64,000 nucleotides of DNA from JBJXGE01 sp046154185 (GCA_046154185.1 JBJXGE010000004.1:1-64000); one strand, 5' to 3'; positions 9,483 through 18,083 are shown, counted from the first letter of the stretch. Notes: a model not told the origin generated them from the sequence alone. Translations and numbers: made by a program.

Positions 9483-10585
9483 TGCGAGCAATGACGACGC
9501 TCTGCCTGGCCTGTGCGCTGGCGTTCGTTTACGTGTTGAGCGCTGCGCCGCGGCAGCTTTTTGCGATCGACGCGAGCACCGAACCACCGACGCCCGCGAG
9601 CCCAGGTGCGGAAGTCGGCGCGCTTGCCGTCGCGGCGGCCCGCGCGGAGATTGATACGCTCACAACGCAGTTCGCCGCCGAGACGCGCGCACTGGGTGAG
9701 CGAATCACGGCAGAAACCGCTAAGAACCGGGAGCTCGCCGCGCGCGAACTCGAGCTGCGCCAACGCATCGAATCGTTGGGACGCGAACTCGATGCCTTCG
9801 ACCTGCAGATCGCAACGAGCACCATCGACCGACAGATCGCCGCGGCGAGCGAGCAAGCCAAAGCCGTGGATCACGAAGTGGGACGGCAATTCGGCGCGCT
9901 GCGGCAGCGCTTCAAAGACACGTTACTCCGCCACGAGCATCCCGAATGGTTGACCGAACTCGCACGCCTCGAGCGAGCAACCGAGTTGCCCGTCATCGAG
10001 CGCGTTCCACTCCTGCTCAAGAAGTTTGAACAACTGCACCAGTACGCGAGCACGAGTTCCGTGTTCCTCGCGCCCGTGCAGCTTGCTGCCGCCGCGGGGC
10101 GAATCGAGGAGTGTCGCGTGTTGCGGGTCGGCTTGATTGGCGGTTTCTACACGCACGACGCCACGCAAGTGAGCGGCGCCGTCACGTTGTCAGAAGATCC
10201 GTTGGGAAGTTTGATGGGTCGCTCGGACGCCTTCGATGCGACGCGTCAGCGCCAGATTGCGGCGGTGATCGTGAATCCGCAGCAAGGCGGTTCGCTTCCT
10301 CTCGACCTCACCGGCGGCGGCGCGCTTCGCACGTTGGTTGCGCAAGACACCGTGAAAGGTTGGTTCGACAGCACGGGTCCGCTGTTGTGGATCATCATTT
10401 GGGTCTCGATGGCGGCGATTTTCTTGTTACTGGCTTTCGGCAGTCCATACGGGCGAGCCCGACGCCGACGGCTACTTGCTGCCAAGCCAGCTTCGCCAAC
10501 GCCGGCGCCGCCGAATGCTCATGAGGCTGAGATCGTGCCGCCGAATCGCGTGACGGCCGCGCTCGCTCGGCAGCAACAGCGGTAG
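9482..10585 (+). CDS. ExbB/TtpC-like protein: periplasmic coiled coil with only one C-terminal membrane helix
   Basis: 367 aa, starting in a 1-bp overlap with the DUF3450 gene (GTG 9479 is also possible). Signal peptide at ~1-25, coiled coil at ~45-150 (AARELELRQRIESLGREL), a globular segment (VGLIGGFYTHDATQVSGAV; MGRSDAFDATRQRQI; LPLDLTGGGALRTL), then one membrane helix at ~305-325 (LWIIIWVSMAAIFLLLAFG). A short basic and Pro-rich cytoplasmic tail follows. Long ExbB homologues (TtpC type) have this periplasmic extension followed by a three-helix MotA/TolQ/ExbB domain. Here the proton-channel part is missing after the first helix, and no frameshifted remainder was seen downstream. It may be a scaffold that recruits a separate ExbB/ExbD motor. 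Confidence 0.5.
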   Translation: MRAMTTLCLACALAFVYVLSAAPRQLFAIDASTEPPTPASPGAEVGALAVAAARAEIDTLTTQFAAETRALGERITAETAKNRELAARELELRQRIESLGRELDAFDLQIATSTIDRQIAAASEQAKAVDHEVGRQFGALRQRFKDTLLRHEHPEWLTELARLERATELPVIERVPLLLKKFEQLHQYASTSSVFLAPVQLAAAAGRIEECRVLRVGLIGGFYTHDATQVSGAVTLSEDPLGSLMGRSDAFDATRQRQIAAVIVNPQQGGSLPLDLTGGGALRTLVAQDTVKGWFDSTGPLLWIIIWVSMAAIFLLLAFGSPYGRARRRRLLAAKPASPTPAPPNAHEAEIVPPNRVTAALARQQQR

Positions 10586-10651
10586 CGCCGCCGACCAAAC
10601 ACAACTTCGTTAGAGTCCGCGGCGAACGGCCGCGATGAAAGTGCTGAGAGC

Positions 10652-12250
10652 ATGACCGCAATCATTGAATGGCGTCAAAATCGTCCGCGAACTTTCGCGT
10701 TCTTCGCGCTCGCGTGGGGAATTGCGGTAATCGGCGGAGGCGCCGGCTGCAAGACCATGACGACTTCGCAGCAGCGCAAGCAGCAGCGCACCGTCGAGCA
10801 ACAACAGGCCGCGACCAGCGTCGCGAAGCAAAGTCACGCGCAAGTGTCCGAGCAAGAGCGCCGCGATCAAGAGATTGCTCGACGTGCGCGCGGCATCGCC
10901 GCGCGCCTCGAGCGCGAAGCGCGTTGGAAAGAGGCTACGGCGCTACTCGCCGACAAGCAGCCGCAGGCGGCCCTAGATATCGTCGAGCTCTTGCTCGCGC
11001 CGCCACCACCACCCGCGCCGCCGCCCGCTCCTGAGCTGGATGCGAAAGGCCAACCCATCCCGCTTGCTGTAAAACCGCCGGAGGAATCGCCTCCGCCGAT
11101 GGAGGCCGAGGAACGCGCGCGTGTGCTCGTCACAAAGGGTTCCGCGCTCTTTGATCTCAATCAATCGTCCGCGGCGATCGAGGCGTTTCAAGCCGCCGTC
11201 AAACTCGATCCCAATTCGCGCGGCGCTCGCATAAACCTCGGCAAGTTGCTGTTTGCGGAGGAGCGTTTCAGCGAGGCGCTCGAGGCCTGGCGACTCGAGC
11301 TGCGAGATGGTTATCGCAGCGGCGAATTGTTGTTTCTGATCGCGCAAGCGCATTATGAACTCGCGCAAGCGGGTGCGCCCGGCCTGCGACTGGAAGCGGC
11401 GCGCGCGGCGGTGCTCGAAGCCTTGGTCGAGAGTCCGAGCGACGCCGAATTGTTACGCTGGCTGTCGGTGCTCGAATTCGAAAGCGGACGTTTCAACGAC
11501 GCCATTCGATTGTTCGAGCAGATTCTGAAGACCGCCCCGCTCGATGCGAATTACCTGGAATTGCTCGCGAACTGCTACATTCGGCTCGGCGATTATGAGC
11601 GCGCAACGGATCAAATGGAGATTGCGGCGCGCGTGCGCGAGCCGAGCGCGGCGATGTGCACGACGCTCGGCGACCTCAATGCGGCGATCGGTCTTCCCGA
11701 ACGTGCGGCCACTTGGTATCTGCGCGCGTTCGCCGGCGATGTCCAGCGCGCGAAAGCGGCGGATCGCTATCGAGTGGGTGTATTGCTCGCGCAAGCCGGT
11801 CGACAAACGGAGGCGATCGAATGGCTCGGGACGCTGCGCGCCGAAGATAGCCAGTTCGCGGAGGCCGCGGGAAAACTCGGCGAGTTGCATTTGAGTCGCG
11901 GCGAGACCGAAGCGGCCTTGAAGGCGCTTGAGCAGGCTTGCCACGAGCGGCCGCAAGACGGCGCGTCGCACTTACTGTGTGGCGACCTCTACCTCGATCG
12001 CAAGTCTTACGATCAAGCGGAGCACTTCTACGTGCTCGCGGCGGGCTTGCCGGACACGCAAGCCGACGGCCTCGCCGGCCGCGCGGAAGTCGCGTACGCC
12101 CGTGGCTCGCTCGAGATCGCCAAAGACCTCTATAGTCAAGCGCTCGCGCAGCGCCCGGGAGAAAAGCGCTTCGGCTCGACGCTCGCGCTCATCGAAAGTG
12201 AGTTGCGTGCGAAAAAATCAGCTGCGCCGGAGGCTGCAAGCTCGAACTGA
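10652..12250 (+). CDS. TPR-repeat lipoprotein ending the TonB gene cluster
   Basis: 532 aa. The N-terminal signal (FAFFALAWGIAVIGGGAGC) ends at a Cys with a relaxed lipobox, followed by a Gln-rich charged stretch and a Pro-rich segment (poly-Pro near residue 112). About ten tetratricopeptide repeats run from ~155 to ~515 (AAIEAFQAAVKLDPNSRGA; NDAIRLFEQILKTAPLDAN; EAALKALEQACHERPQDGA; DQAEHFYVLAAGLPDTQAD). A TPR protein is the usual last member of DUF3450/ExbB/TonB clusters, where it is believed to link the TonB complex to cargo or receptor. It lies 66 bp after the ExbB-like gene on the same strand. Confidence 0.75.
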   Translation: MTAIIEWRQNRPRTFAFFALAWGIAVIGGGAGCKTMTTSQQRKQQRTVEQQQAATSVAKQSHAQVSEQERRDQEIARRARGIAARLEREARWKEATALLADKQPQAALDIVELLLAPPPPPAPPPAPELDAKGQPIPLAVKPPEESPPPMEAEERARVLVTKGSALFDLNQSSAAIEAFQAAVKLDPNSRGARINLGKLLFAEERFSEALEAWRLELRDGYRSGELLFLIAQAHYELAQAGAPGLRLEAARAAVLEALVESPSDAELLRWLSVLEFESGRFNDAIRLFEQILKTAPLDANYLELLANCYIRLGDYERATDQMEIAARVREPSAAMCTTLGDLNAAIGLPERAATWYLRAFAGDVQRAKAADRYRVGVLLAQAGRQTEAIEWLGTLRAEDSQFAEAAGKLGELHLSRGETEAALKALEQACHERPQDGASHLLCGDLYLDRKSYDQAEHFYVLAAGLPDTQADGLAGRAEVAYARGSLEIAKDLYSQALAQRPGEKRFGSTLALIESELRAKKSAAPEAASSN

Positions 12251-12373
12251 TGGGAGGGCCGCGGGCCGCGCCGCGCGGTTCTAGTCGCCATAGTCGGCGC
12301 ATCTCCGTTGCGATATCCTGGCCCGTCGACTTCGTGTTCTTGACGAGTGGGTGGGACGAGCCAGGAGATTCCC

Positions 12374-13462
12374 GTGCAGGCAGTTCGCGTCGCGTTGTTT
12401 GGGAACGGTTTTGCGCGCACCGTCATGTTGCCGTGCTTGCGACTCGTCGATGGCGTGAAGCTCGTCGGTATCGCGAGCCCTAATCTCAAGCGCGCTGAGG
12501 CGACCGCGGCCGAGTTCGGCATCGAGCGGGTCGCGATCGATCACCAACAGTTGCTGGAGGCCGCCCGGCCGGACTTGGTTTTTGTCGCCACGCCGCCGCA
12601 TCGACATTGTGAGCAAGCGCTCGCCGCGCTGCGCGCCGGAGCGCACGTCGTTTGTGAGAAACCCACCGCACTGAATGCCCGCGAAAGCGCGCAGCTCGTC
12701 GCGGCGGCCCGCCGCTATCCTCAGCAGCTCGCGCTCATCGATCACGAATTGCGAGTCGATCCGCGCCGCGTTCGCATGCGCGCGCTCGTGCGCTCGGGCG
12801 CGCTCGGTCGCGTGCTCCACGCGAGCTACACGTTGACGTCATCGGCGATGCGCGACCCCGATCGTTCGTGGAGTTGGTGGAACGACGCGTCCCAAGGCGG
12901 TGGCGCGTTGGGAGCCATCGGGTCGCATGCGGTCGATGCGTTGCGCGAGCTGCTCGGCGAAGTGCGCGAAGTGCGGGGACTGCTCGAGACCGTGCATCGC
13001 GAACGTGCGGACGCCGCGACCGGCGAACGCCGGCCGGCGTCGAGTGACGACGTAGCCGCGGCGTGGCTGCGGTTTGACAACGATGTCTTGGCGTCGCTCC
13101 ACATTTCCACGGTCGAGAGTTCGCGCGTGCACCGCTTTCAGGTTGCGTGCGCGCGTGGAGCCGTGCGGCTCGACGAAGGGCAACCGCTGACAGTTTGGAC
13201 CGGCAAGGACGAGGCGCGCACGGAATCTGTGACCGATGATTTGCCATCGTCCGCTACGCTAGGGATTCCCGAGACGGATTGGGCCCGCAATTTCTTGCGC
13301 TTCGCACGCACACTCGTGCGATCCATTCAGACGGGCGCGCACGACGGCGTCGCGGCCGCGGCGACGTTTGCCGATGGTCATCGCATTCAGTGCGTGCTCG
13401 ACGCCATTCGCCGCTCGAACGAGACCAGTGAGTGGGTCGCGTGTGGGGCGTCGGAGCAGTAG
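12374..13462 (+). CDS. Gfo/Idh/MocA family oxidoreductase
   Basis: 362 aa from GTG 12374, preferred over the in-frame GTG at 12347 because AGGAGA lies ~6 bp upstream. An N-terminal Rossmann domain at ~1-120 has VRVALFGNGFARTVMLP for NAD(P) binding, the family hallmark CEKPTALN at ~residue 93, and FVATPPHRH. A C-terminal alpha/beta substrate domain begins after ~125 (RVLHASYTLTSSAM; GGALGAIGSHAVDALRELLG; the GSHxxD motif is typical). It should oxidise or reduce a sugar-like or other alcohol with NAD(P). The glycine pattern is GNGFA rather than GxGxxG. The substrate is unknown. It is separated from the TonB cluster by ~120 bp and may be independent. Confidence 0.85.
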   Translation: MQAVRVALFGNGFARTVMLPCLRLVDGVKLVGIASPNLKRAEATAAEFGIERVAIDHQQLLEAARPDLVFVATPPHRHCEQALAALRAGAHVVCEKPTALNARESAQLVAAARRYPQQLALIDHELRVDPRRVRMRALVRSGALGRVLHASYTLTSSAMRDPDRSWSWWNDASQGGGALGAIGSHAVDALRELLGEVREVRGLLETVHRERADAATGERRPASSDDVAAAWLRFDNDVLASLHISTVESSRVHRFQVACARGAVRLDEGQPLTVWTGKDEARTESVTDDLPSSATLGIPETDWARNFLRFARTLVRSIQTGAHDGVAAAATFADGHRIQCVLDAIRRSNETSEWVACGASEQ

Positions 13463-13509
13463 CGCTGCGAAAGTGTCCGCGCAGAGCCGGTAATTCGCGA
13501 GGCCGATAA

Positions 13510-14094
13510 TTACTGCGCCCGTTTACCGACCGGGTGGTTTGGCGGCGGCCAAACATCAGCGAGGTTGAGGACCACATTCGGGATTGTGGCGCACACGATG
13601 GTGTCGTGGTGTGTGCCTACGAGTTGATACCGCCCCGTGCTGAGCACATGTTGCTCGACGACCTCTGCGGCGGGGTCGACGATCCAATATTCCGGAACAC
13701 CATGACGCGCATAGGCTCGGCGCTTGTGCGTCCGGTCGACGTGGCTGGTCGAGTTCGACAGTATTTCGATGACGAGGTTTGGCGCACCCTCGATTCGGTG
13801 CGCATTCAAGATCGACTCGCGTTCCGCGAGCAGCACAACGACATCCGGTTGGACCACTGTGCTCTTCGAAAACTGTAGATCCGTGGGAGCTGCGAAGACT
13901 TCGCCGCGACTTGTCTGCACGATCTGTTCGAAGAGTTGGAAGAAAACTCGTGCTGAGATGTACTGATGTCGGGTCGCTGGTGCCGCGCTCACGAAATGCT
14001 CGCCGTCGATGAGTTCATGGCGTTGCCCGTCGTCGGGAAGGCGCATGAACTCGTCGTACGAAAGGCGAGTTGGAGAATTCGGCAGCGCGGTCAT
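13510..14094 (-). CDS. Uma2 family (DUF820) putative endonuclease
   Basis: 194 aa from ATG 14094, with AGAAGG upstream. The Uma2 PD-(D/E)xK fold is clear: RLSYDEFMRLPDDGQRHELI at the start, then VVQPDVVVL (catalytic Asp) and APNLVIEILSNST (catalytic Glu) around residues 95-125. RRAYARHGVPEYWIVDP and a degenerate C-terminal strand follow. These proteins are abundant in planctomycetes and cyanobacteria. Their substrate and role are unproven, but the fold is that of restriction-like nucleases. It stands alone and convergent with the oxidoreductase gene. Confidence 0.85.
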   Translation of the reverse strand: MTALPNSPTRLSYDEFMRLPDDGQRHELIDGEHFVSAAPATRHQYISARVFFQLFEQIVQTSRGEVFAAPTDLQFSKSTVVQPDVVVLLAERESILNAHRIEGAPNLVIEILSNSTSHVDRTHKRRAYARHGVPEYWIVDPAAEVVEQHVLSTGRYQLVGTHHDTIVCATIPNVVLNLADVWPPPNHPVGKRAQ

Positions 14095-14409
14095 GAGGTA
14101 CCTTCTGCGGTTGCGCGATCCGCACCGTTGGGAGCAGAAATCGTTCCAGAGCGTTGCGGACCGAGTTTTCATTCGAACTCAGGTCCAGAGTGTAGCGCCA
14201 GCTCACTGCGGCGACCACCGTCGGGTTTCTGACCTCGAACGTTTGAACTCTGAGGCGTCGACCATTTTCGGTCGACGATCGGGAGTTTGACCGTTTTAGG
14301 TTTCCGGCTGCCTCGCCTTCGCCGCGACGACATATTCACAAAATCTTAATCTCGCCGTGTTTTCATCTCGCCTTCTTCGAACGGTCGTCGACCTAGAACG
14401 TGAGCGAAG
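14095..14409. other. Intergenic region with a GTCGACC/GGTCGAC dyad
   Basis: No supported gene. It contains a perfect 7-bp inverted repeat, GTCGACC at 14257-14263 and GGTCGAC at 14270-14276, with loop ATTTTC. The following sequence is AT-richer (CACAAAATCTTAATCTC near 14337-14355) and may carry the promoter of the lamin-tail gene. The dyad could be an operator or a small hairpin. There is no U-tract. Confidence 0.35.
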
Positions 14410-15306
14410 ATGGCATCGGTAATGAATCATCGGCGCGCGCGACAAGTATTGGTGCTCGCGCTCCTAGTGTCGGGATTCGCCGCGTGTAAACGCGTCGAGC
14501 TGCGCGATGGTCCCGTCTTGAAAGCGGGCAACACTGCGCCCGTGATCCCGGAGGACCCGTGTCCGCCGCCGCCGTTTCAGGGATTGAACGTCGTCATCAA
14601 CGAGTTCATGCTCGAGAACACCGGTAGCGTGATCGACGATCTCGGGCTTGTGCCGCCGGCTTGGGTTGAACTCTACAATTTCTCGGGTGAGCCGGTCGAC
14701 CTCAGTGGCGCCGGACTGTCGGATGATCTATTCACGCCAGATAAGTGGGAAATCCCGTGTATCCCAGCGGCCGTGATCCCGGCAGGTGGCTACTTGTTGA
14801 TCTATCTCGATGGCGACGTCGTGAACGAAGAGGACCTCCACGCGAATTTTATTCCGGCGCTCGGTGGCGAGTTGACGCTCGTTCTGAACGGCGGATCGGA
14901 CTTGCTCGAGTTCGACGCCGACACACTTGCCGCGGATCAATCGGCCGGTCGCTACTTAGGCGGCGGCGACGCGCTCGTCGTGCTCGAAGTGCCGACGCCG
15001 GGCGCTGAAAACGCAGCGCCGCTTTTCCCACCGGAGGTGCCGTTCGTGCGTGGCGACGTGACGTTTGACGAATTGGTGAACGAAGACGATGTCCTGCTGC
15101 TCTCGCAAATGATCTCGGAAATTGCGCCGCGGCCGAACTGTCTCGATCGGTTGGACGTCAATGACGACGGCACGATCGACATCGCAGATCTCAATTACTT
15201 GATCGAAGCGCTGTTTGATGGTGGTGCGCCCGTGCCCGCGCCGTTCCCGGTCCCAGGGTCGGATCCGTCACCCGACAAGTTGACTTGCTTCGCGGAGGGA
15301 CCCTAA
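14410..15306 (+). CDS. Secreted lamin-tail-domain lipoprotein with C-terminal dockerin
   Basis: 298 aa; ATG 14422 is an alternative start. The N-terminal signal (QVLVLALLVSGFAAC) ends in a Cys with a relaxed lipobox. Residues ~58-200 look like a lamin-tail domain (LTD): VVINEFMLENTG, PPAWVELYNFSGEPVDLSG, GLSDDLFTPDKWEIP, IPAGGYLLIYLDGD, PTPGAEN. LTDs are immunoglobulin-fold modules found in many secreted bacterial proteins. The C-terminal ~80 residues form a dockerin pair (GDVTFDELVNEDDVL, weak; DVNDDGTIDIADLNYLIEALF, good). Only 2 bp separate it from the cohesin-like gene, so the two are almost certainly co-transcribed. Confidence 0.75.
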   Translation: MASVMNHRRARQVLVLALLVSGFAACKRVELRDGPVLKAGNTAPVIPEDPCPPPPFQGLNVVINEFMLENTGSVIDDLGLVPPAWVELYNFSGEPVDLSGAGLSDDLFTPDKWEIPCIPAAVIPAGGYLLIYLDGDVVNEEDLHANFIPALGGELTLVLNGGSDLLEFDADTLAADQSAGRYLGGGDALVVLEVPTPGAENAAPLFPPEVPFVRGDVTFDELVNEDDVLLLSQMISEIAPRPNCLDRLDVNDDGTIDIADLNYLIEALFDGGAPVPAPFPVPGSDPSPDKLTCFAEGP

Positions 15307-15308
15307 AC

Positions 15309-16583
15309 ATGCGTCTTTCGTTGCCAGTGTTTGCGCTCGTCGCGATGGCGAGTGCGTATTGTGCGACCCCGGTCCGCGCTGGCGGCTCGCCGTACACGTT
15401 GCGGCTCGATAGTCCGGCGGGTGTGGTGGGGGGCGAGGCGACGGTGCGCGTGAGTCTCGATTTTCCCACCGCGACTGTTTCGCTCGCAGGGTGGTCGTTC
15501 GGCGTCTGTGACGCCGGGCCCATCGAGCTTCTTTACGTTGAGGACGGCGCCACGACGCTTGGTATAGCTCCGGATTTCAATCAGATTTCAGTCCTTGCGG
15601 ATGGCTTCACGGTGGGTGTGGTGCTGGACTTCTTTGGCGTCGTGACGCTTCCGCCCGGCAGTGGCTATGAGCTCAATCGCGCTCATTTTCAACTTCTGCG
15701 AGCCGGAACGGCGGCGGTCGCTTTTTGTGATTCCTTAGGATCGCCGCCGGTCAGCACCGTTGTTGTCGTCGCGGGCGGTGGAACGTTTGTGCCCGAGCAA
15801 TTGCCGGGAACGATCGCCATTGGCACGATCCCGCCGCTACTTTTGCGCGCCGGAAGCACACTCGGTGGGCCAGGCCAAGCGGTGAGCGTGGCGATCGAAC
15901 TCGACAGCATCATCGATATCGACGGTCTCGCATTTGGGCTCAGTCACGATGGCGCCGTCGCGACGCTCACGAGCATCCACGTCGGTGCGACGCTCGCCGC
16001 GTTGAACGGCGGGGCGGGGCCCGATTTCCTCTACGCGAACATCACGCCGACCGGGGGTATCGGCGGCACCTTCTCGTGCTTGGTGAGTCTCGCGCCGCCG
16101 ATTTCGGAGCTGGTCGCCGGCCCGGGTCTCGGTATCGCGAATTTTGTTTACCAAGTGAGCTCCACGGCGAGTAGCGGCACGAGTAGCGCGCTCAACTTCA
16201 GCGGTGCGCTCGGTATGCCACCCGTGGGCGTCGCGATGGCGGCCGATGGTTTCGCGGTAACGCCGCAAACCGAACCCGGCGTTATCGAAGTGCAGGGCGA
16301 GGCCGTCGTGCTGTTGCGACGCGGCGACGTCAACGTGGATGGCGTCGTGAGTTTCGTCGACGCCATCGCGCTCGCGAACTTCCTGTTCTCGAGCGGACCG
16401 AGCCCCGGTTGCGACGACGTCAGCGACGCCAACGACAACGGCGCCGTGGCGATCGACGACGTCATCTACTTGCTGAATTATTTCTTCATCGGCGGCCCGG
16501 CGGTTCCGACGCCGAGTTCGGCGTGTGGAATCGATACCACGACTGATAGTCTGACTTGCACTGGGTTTTCGGGTTGTCCGTAG
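15309..16583 (+). CDS. Secreted protein with two cohesin-like domains and a C-terminal dockerin
   Basis: 424 aa from ATG 15309, 2 bp after the upstream stop. Signal peptide MRLSLPVFALVAMASAYCATPVRA (cleavage ~residue 24). Two related beta-sandwich modules follow at ~27-170 and ~175-330. Both have the cohesin-style opening (GVVGGEATVRVSLDFPTATVSLAGWSFG; GGPGQAVSVAIELDSIIDIDGLAFGL, each shown as seen in part) and later FGV/ANF-type strands. The C-terminus is a dockerin (DVNVDGVVSFVDAIALANFLF; DANDNGAVAIDDVIYLLNYFF). Cohesin assignment is from general pattern only. It could act as an adaptor for the dockerin proteins encoded around it. Confidence 0.6.
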   Translation: MRLSLPVFALVAMASAYCATPVRAGGSPYTLRLDSPAGVVGGEATVRVSLDFPTATVSLAGWSFGVCDAGPIELLYVEDGATTLGIAPDFNQISVLADGFTVGVVLDFFGVVTLPPGSGYELNRAHFQLLRAGTAAVAFCDSLGSPPVSTVVVVAGGGTFVPEQLPGTIAIGTIPPLLLRAGSTLGGPGQAVSVAIELDSIIDIDGLAFGLSHDGAVATLTSIHVGATLAALNGGAGPDFLYANITPTGGIGGTFSCLVSLAPPISELVAGPGLGIANFVYQVSSTASSGTSSALNFSGALGMPPVGVAMAADGFAVTPQTEPGVIEVQGEAVVLLRRGDVNVDGVVSFVDAIALANFLFSSGPSPGCDDVSDANDNGAVAIDDVIYLLNYFFIGGPAVPTPSSACGIDTTTDSLTCTGFSGCP

Positions 16584-16598
16584 CGGCGCGGATTTTCA

Positions 16599-18083
16599 CT
16601 AAGGACAACTGCCGGCGTCGACGCACTCGAGCAAATCCACCGTGGGATCGAGACCACACGTCGGGAACGGTCTCGGCGGGGCGCTTCCCAGCGCGAAGAG
16701 CGCGTTGAGCGAGTAAATCGCGTCCGCCAAGTTGCGTAGGCCGTCGTCGTTCGTGTCGCAAGCGTCGAGACAGGCTGGCGCGGCGCCGCCGGCAAACAAC
16801 GCGCTGAGATCAAAGACGGCGTCGGCGAGATCGTGCTGACCGTCGCGATTGCAATCGCCGCGGCGGAACGACCGGCATTCGTCGGGAACGCCATCGAGAT
16901 CCACGTCGAACGAGGTCGCCGCCGCAATATCGAGATAGTCGAATGCGCCGTTACCATTGCAATCGGCGAATCCACTCGCGCTCGGATGCATGTAGCTCGA
17001 AGACGGCATCAGCACGATCGCGCGAACACCGTCATCCGCCGTGATGCGAAACCGATCGGTCGCGTCGAACGGACCCGTACTAAGCGCGACCGTGTAGTTG
17101 CCGCCGCCGATTTCGAGCGCCGTTCCGATGAGCGCTAGACCCGCGCTGCCGGCGGCGTGCTCGACCGTGAGTGCGACGACCGGCGCCAAAACCGCGACAC
17201 CTTCGATATCGAAAAGGCTCACCGTCATCGTCACGTCGCTCGCACTCGGTGTGAACGAAACGGACGAGCGAATCGCATCGGGTCGTCCGGCGCGTTCGGC
17301 GCGCCAACTCGCATAGAGCGACGCCAATTGCAGCACGGGATCGGGACTTGCCGCCGTTTGGAACGGCACATTGAGACTCATCAGATAATCGCCGTCGGCG
17401 CAACCGGCCGCCGTGCAACTCGGATCATCGACATCGCCCGCGCGCGCGACGATCAGATAACCGATATGCCCGGACTTCGCGAAACTCGGGGGTGGGCAAC
17501 CGCACGCGGTCGCAGCGGACGGCGAGCAGGAACAACGACCATCGCCGCCAGTGGCGCGCGCCGCTTCCATCGCCGCCATGAGCCGCGCCGGCAAGTCGCC
17601 GCCCGCGAGGAGCGCGGCTTCCATCGCGGGCACGACGCACGGGCCCGCGAGGATGTTGCCCTGCAGTGCGTAGTCGATGTCGCCATCGACTCCGGTCAAG
17701 CCGCCGGCCCAGGCGGAAGCTTGCGAGCCGGTGAAGGTGAGCGCATTGCCGAGCACGTCGACGATGCCATATTGCCGTTGCTGATGGCCGGGCACGCCGG
17801 CGAGTGTCGTGAGCATCGCGGCGGGAGCTGTGCCAGCGGCGAAGCCGGCGCGGATGATGGGACGACGAGTGCCGTCGAAGTCGCCCGCGGCTTGCACCGT
17901 GGCGCCGCCGCGCTCGACGAGCACCACGGGCGTGATCGCGCGCAGATCGAAACTCGTGAGACAAGTCACCGAGCCGATCGCGATCTCGCGTGTGCGCCGG
18001 TCCACCATCACGATGGACCACGTCGCGTCCGTGCGCGGCGACAAGAGCGGAATCATCAGGAGGGCCAAGAGTGTGCGTTTCAT
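16599..18083 (-). CDS. DUF1028 (Ntn-hydrolase-like) domain protein with C-terminal dockerin
   Basis: 494 aa. ATG 18083 is preferred to the adjacent ATG 18086 because the GGA of AAGGATGA is better spaced. After a signal peptide (TLLALLMIPLLSPRTDA) comes a DUF1028 domain at ~20-225: TWSIVMVDRRTREIAIGSV, RPIIRAGFAAG, GHQQRQYGIVDVLGNA, LTFTGSQASAWAGG, YALQGNILAGPCVVPAME, ARATGGDGRCSC. A beta-rich segment spans ~265-400. A dockerin follows (DCNRDGQHDLADAVFDLSALF; DTNDDGLRNLADAIYSLNALF). DUF1028 proteins have an Ntn-hydrolase fold and are sometimes linked to peptide or urate metabolism. Secretion with a dockerin is unusual. It is convergent with the cohesin-like gene (15 bp apart). Confidence 0.75.
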   Translation of the reverse strand: MKRTLLALLMIPLLSPRTDATWSIVMVDRRTREIAIGSVTCLTSFDLRAITPVVLVERGGATVQAAGDFDGTRRPIIRAGFAAGTAPAAMLTTLAGVPGHQQRQYGIVDVLGNALTFTGSQASAWAGGLTGVDGDIDYALQGNILAGPCVVPAMEAALLAGGDLPARLMAAMEAARATGGDGRCSCSPSAATACGCPPPSFAKSGHIGYLIVARAGDVDDPSCTAAGCADGDYLMSLNVPFQTAASPDPVLQLASLYASWRAERAGRPDAIRSSVSFTPSASDVTMTVSLFDIEGVAVLAPVVALTVEHAAGSAGLALIGTALEIGGGNYTVALSTGPFDATDRFRITADDGVRAIVLMPSSSYMHPSASGFADCNGNGAFDYLDIAAATSFDVDLDGVPDECRSFRRGDCNRDGQHDLADAVFDLSALFAGGAAPACLDACDTNDDGLRNLADAIYSLNALFALGSAPPRPFPTCGLDPTVDLLECVDAGSCP

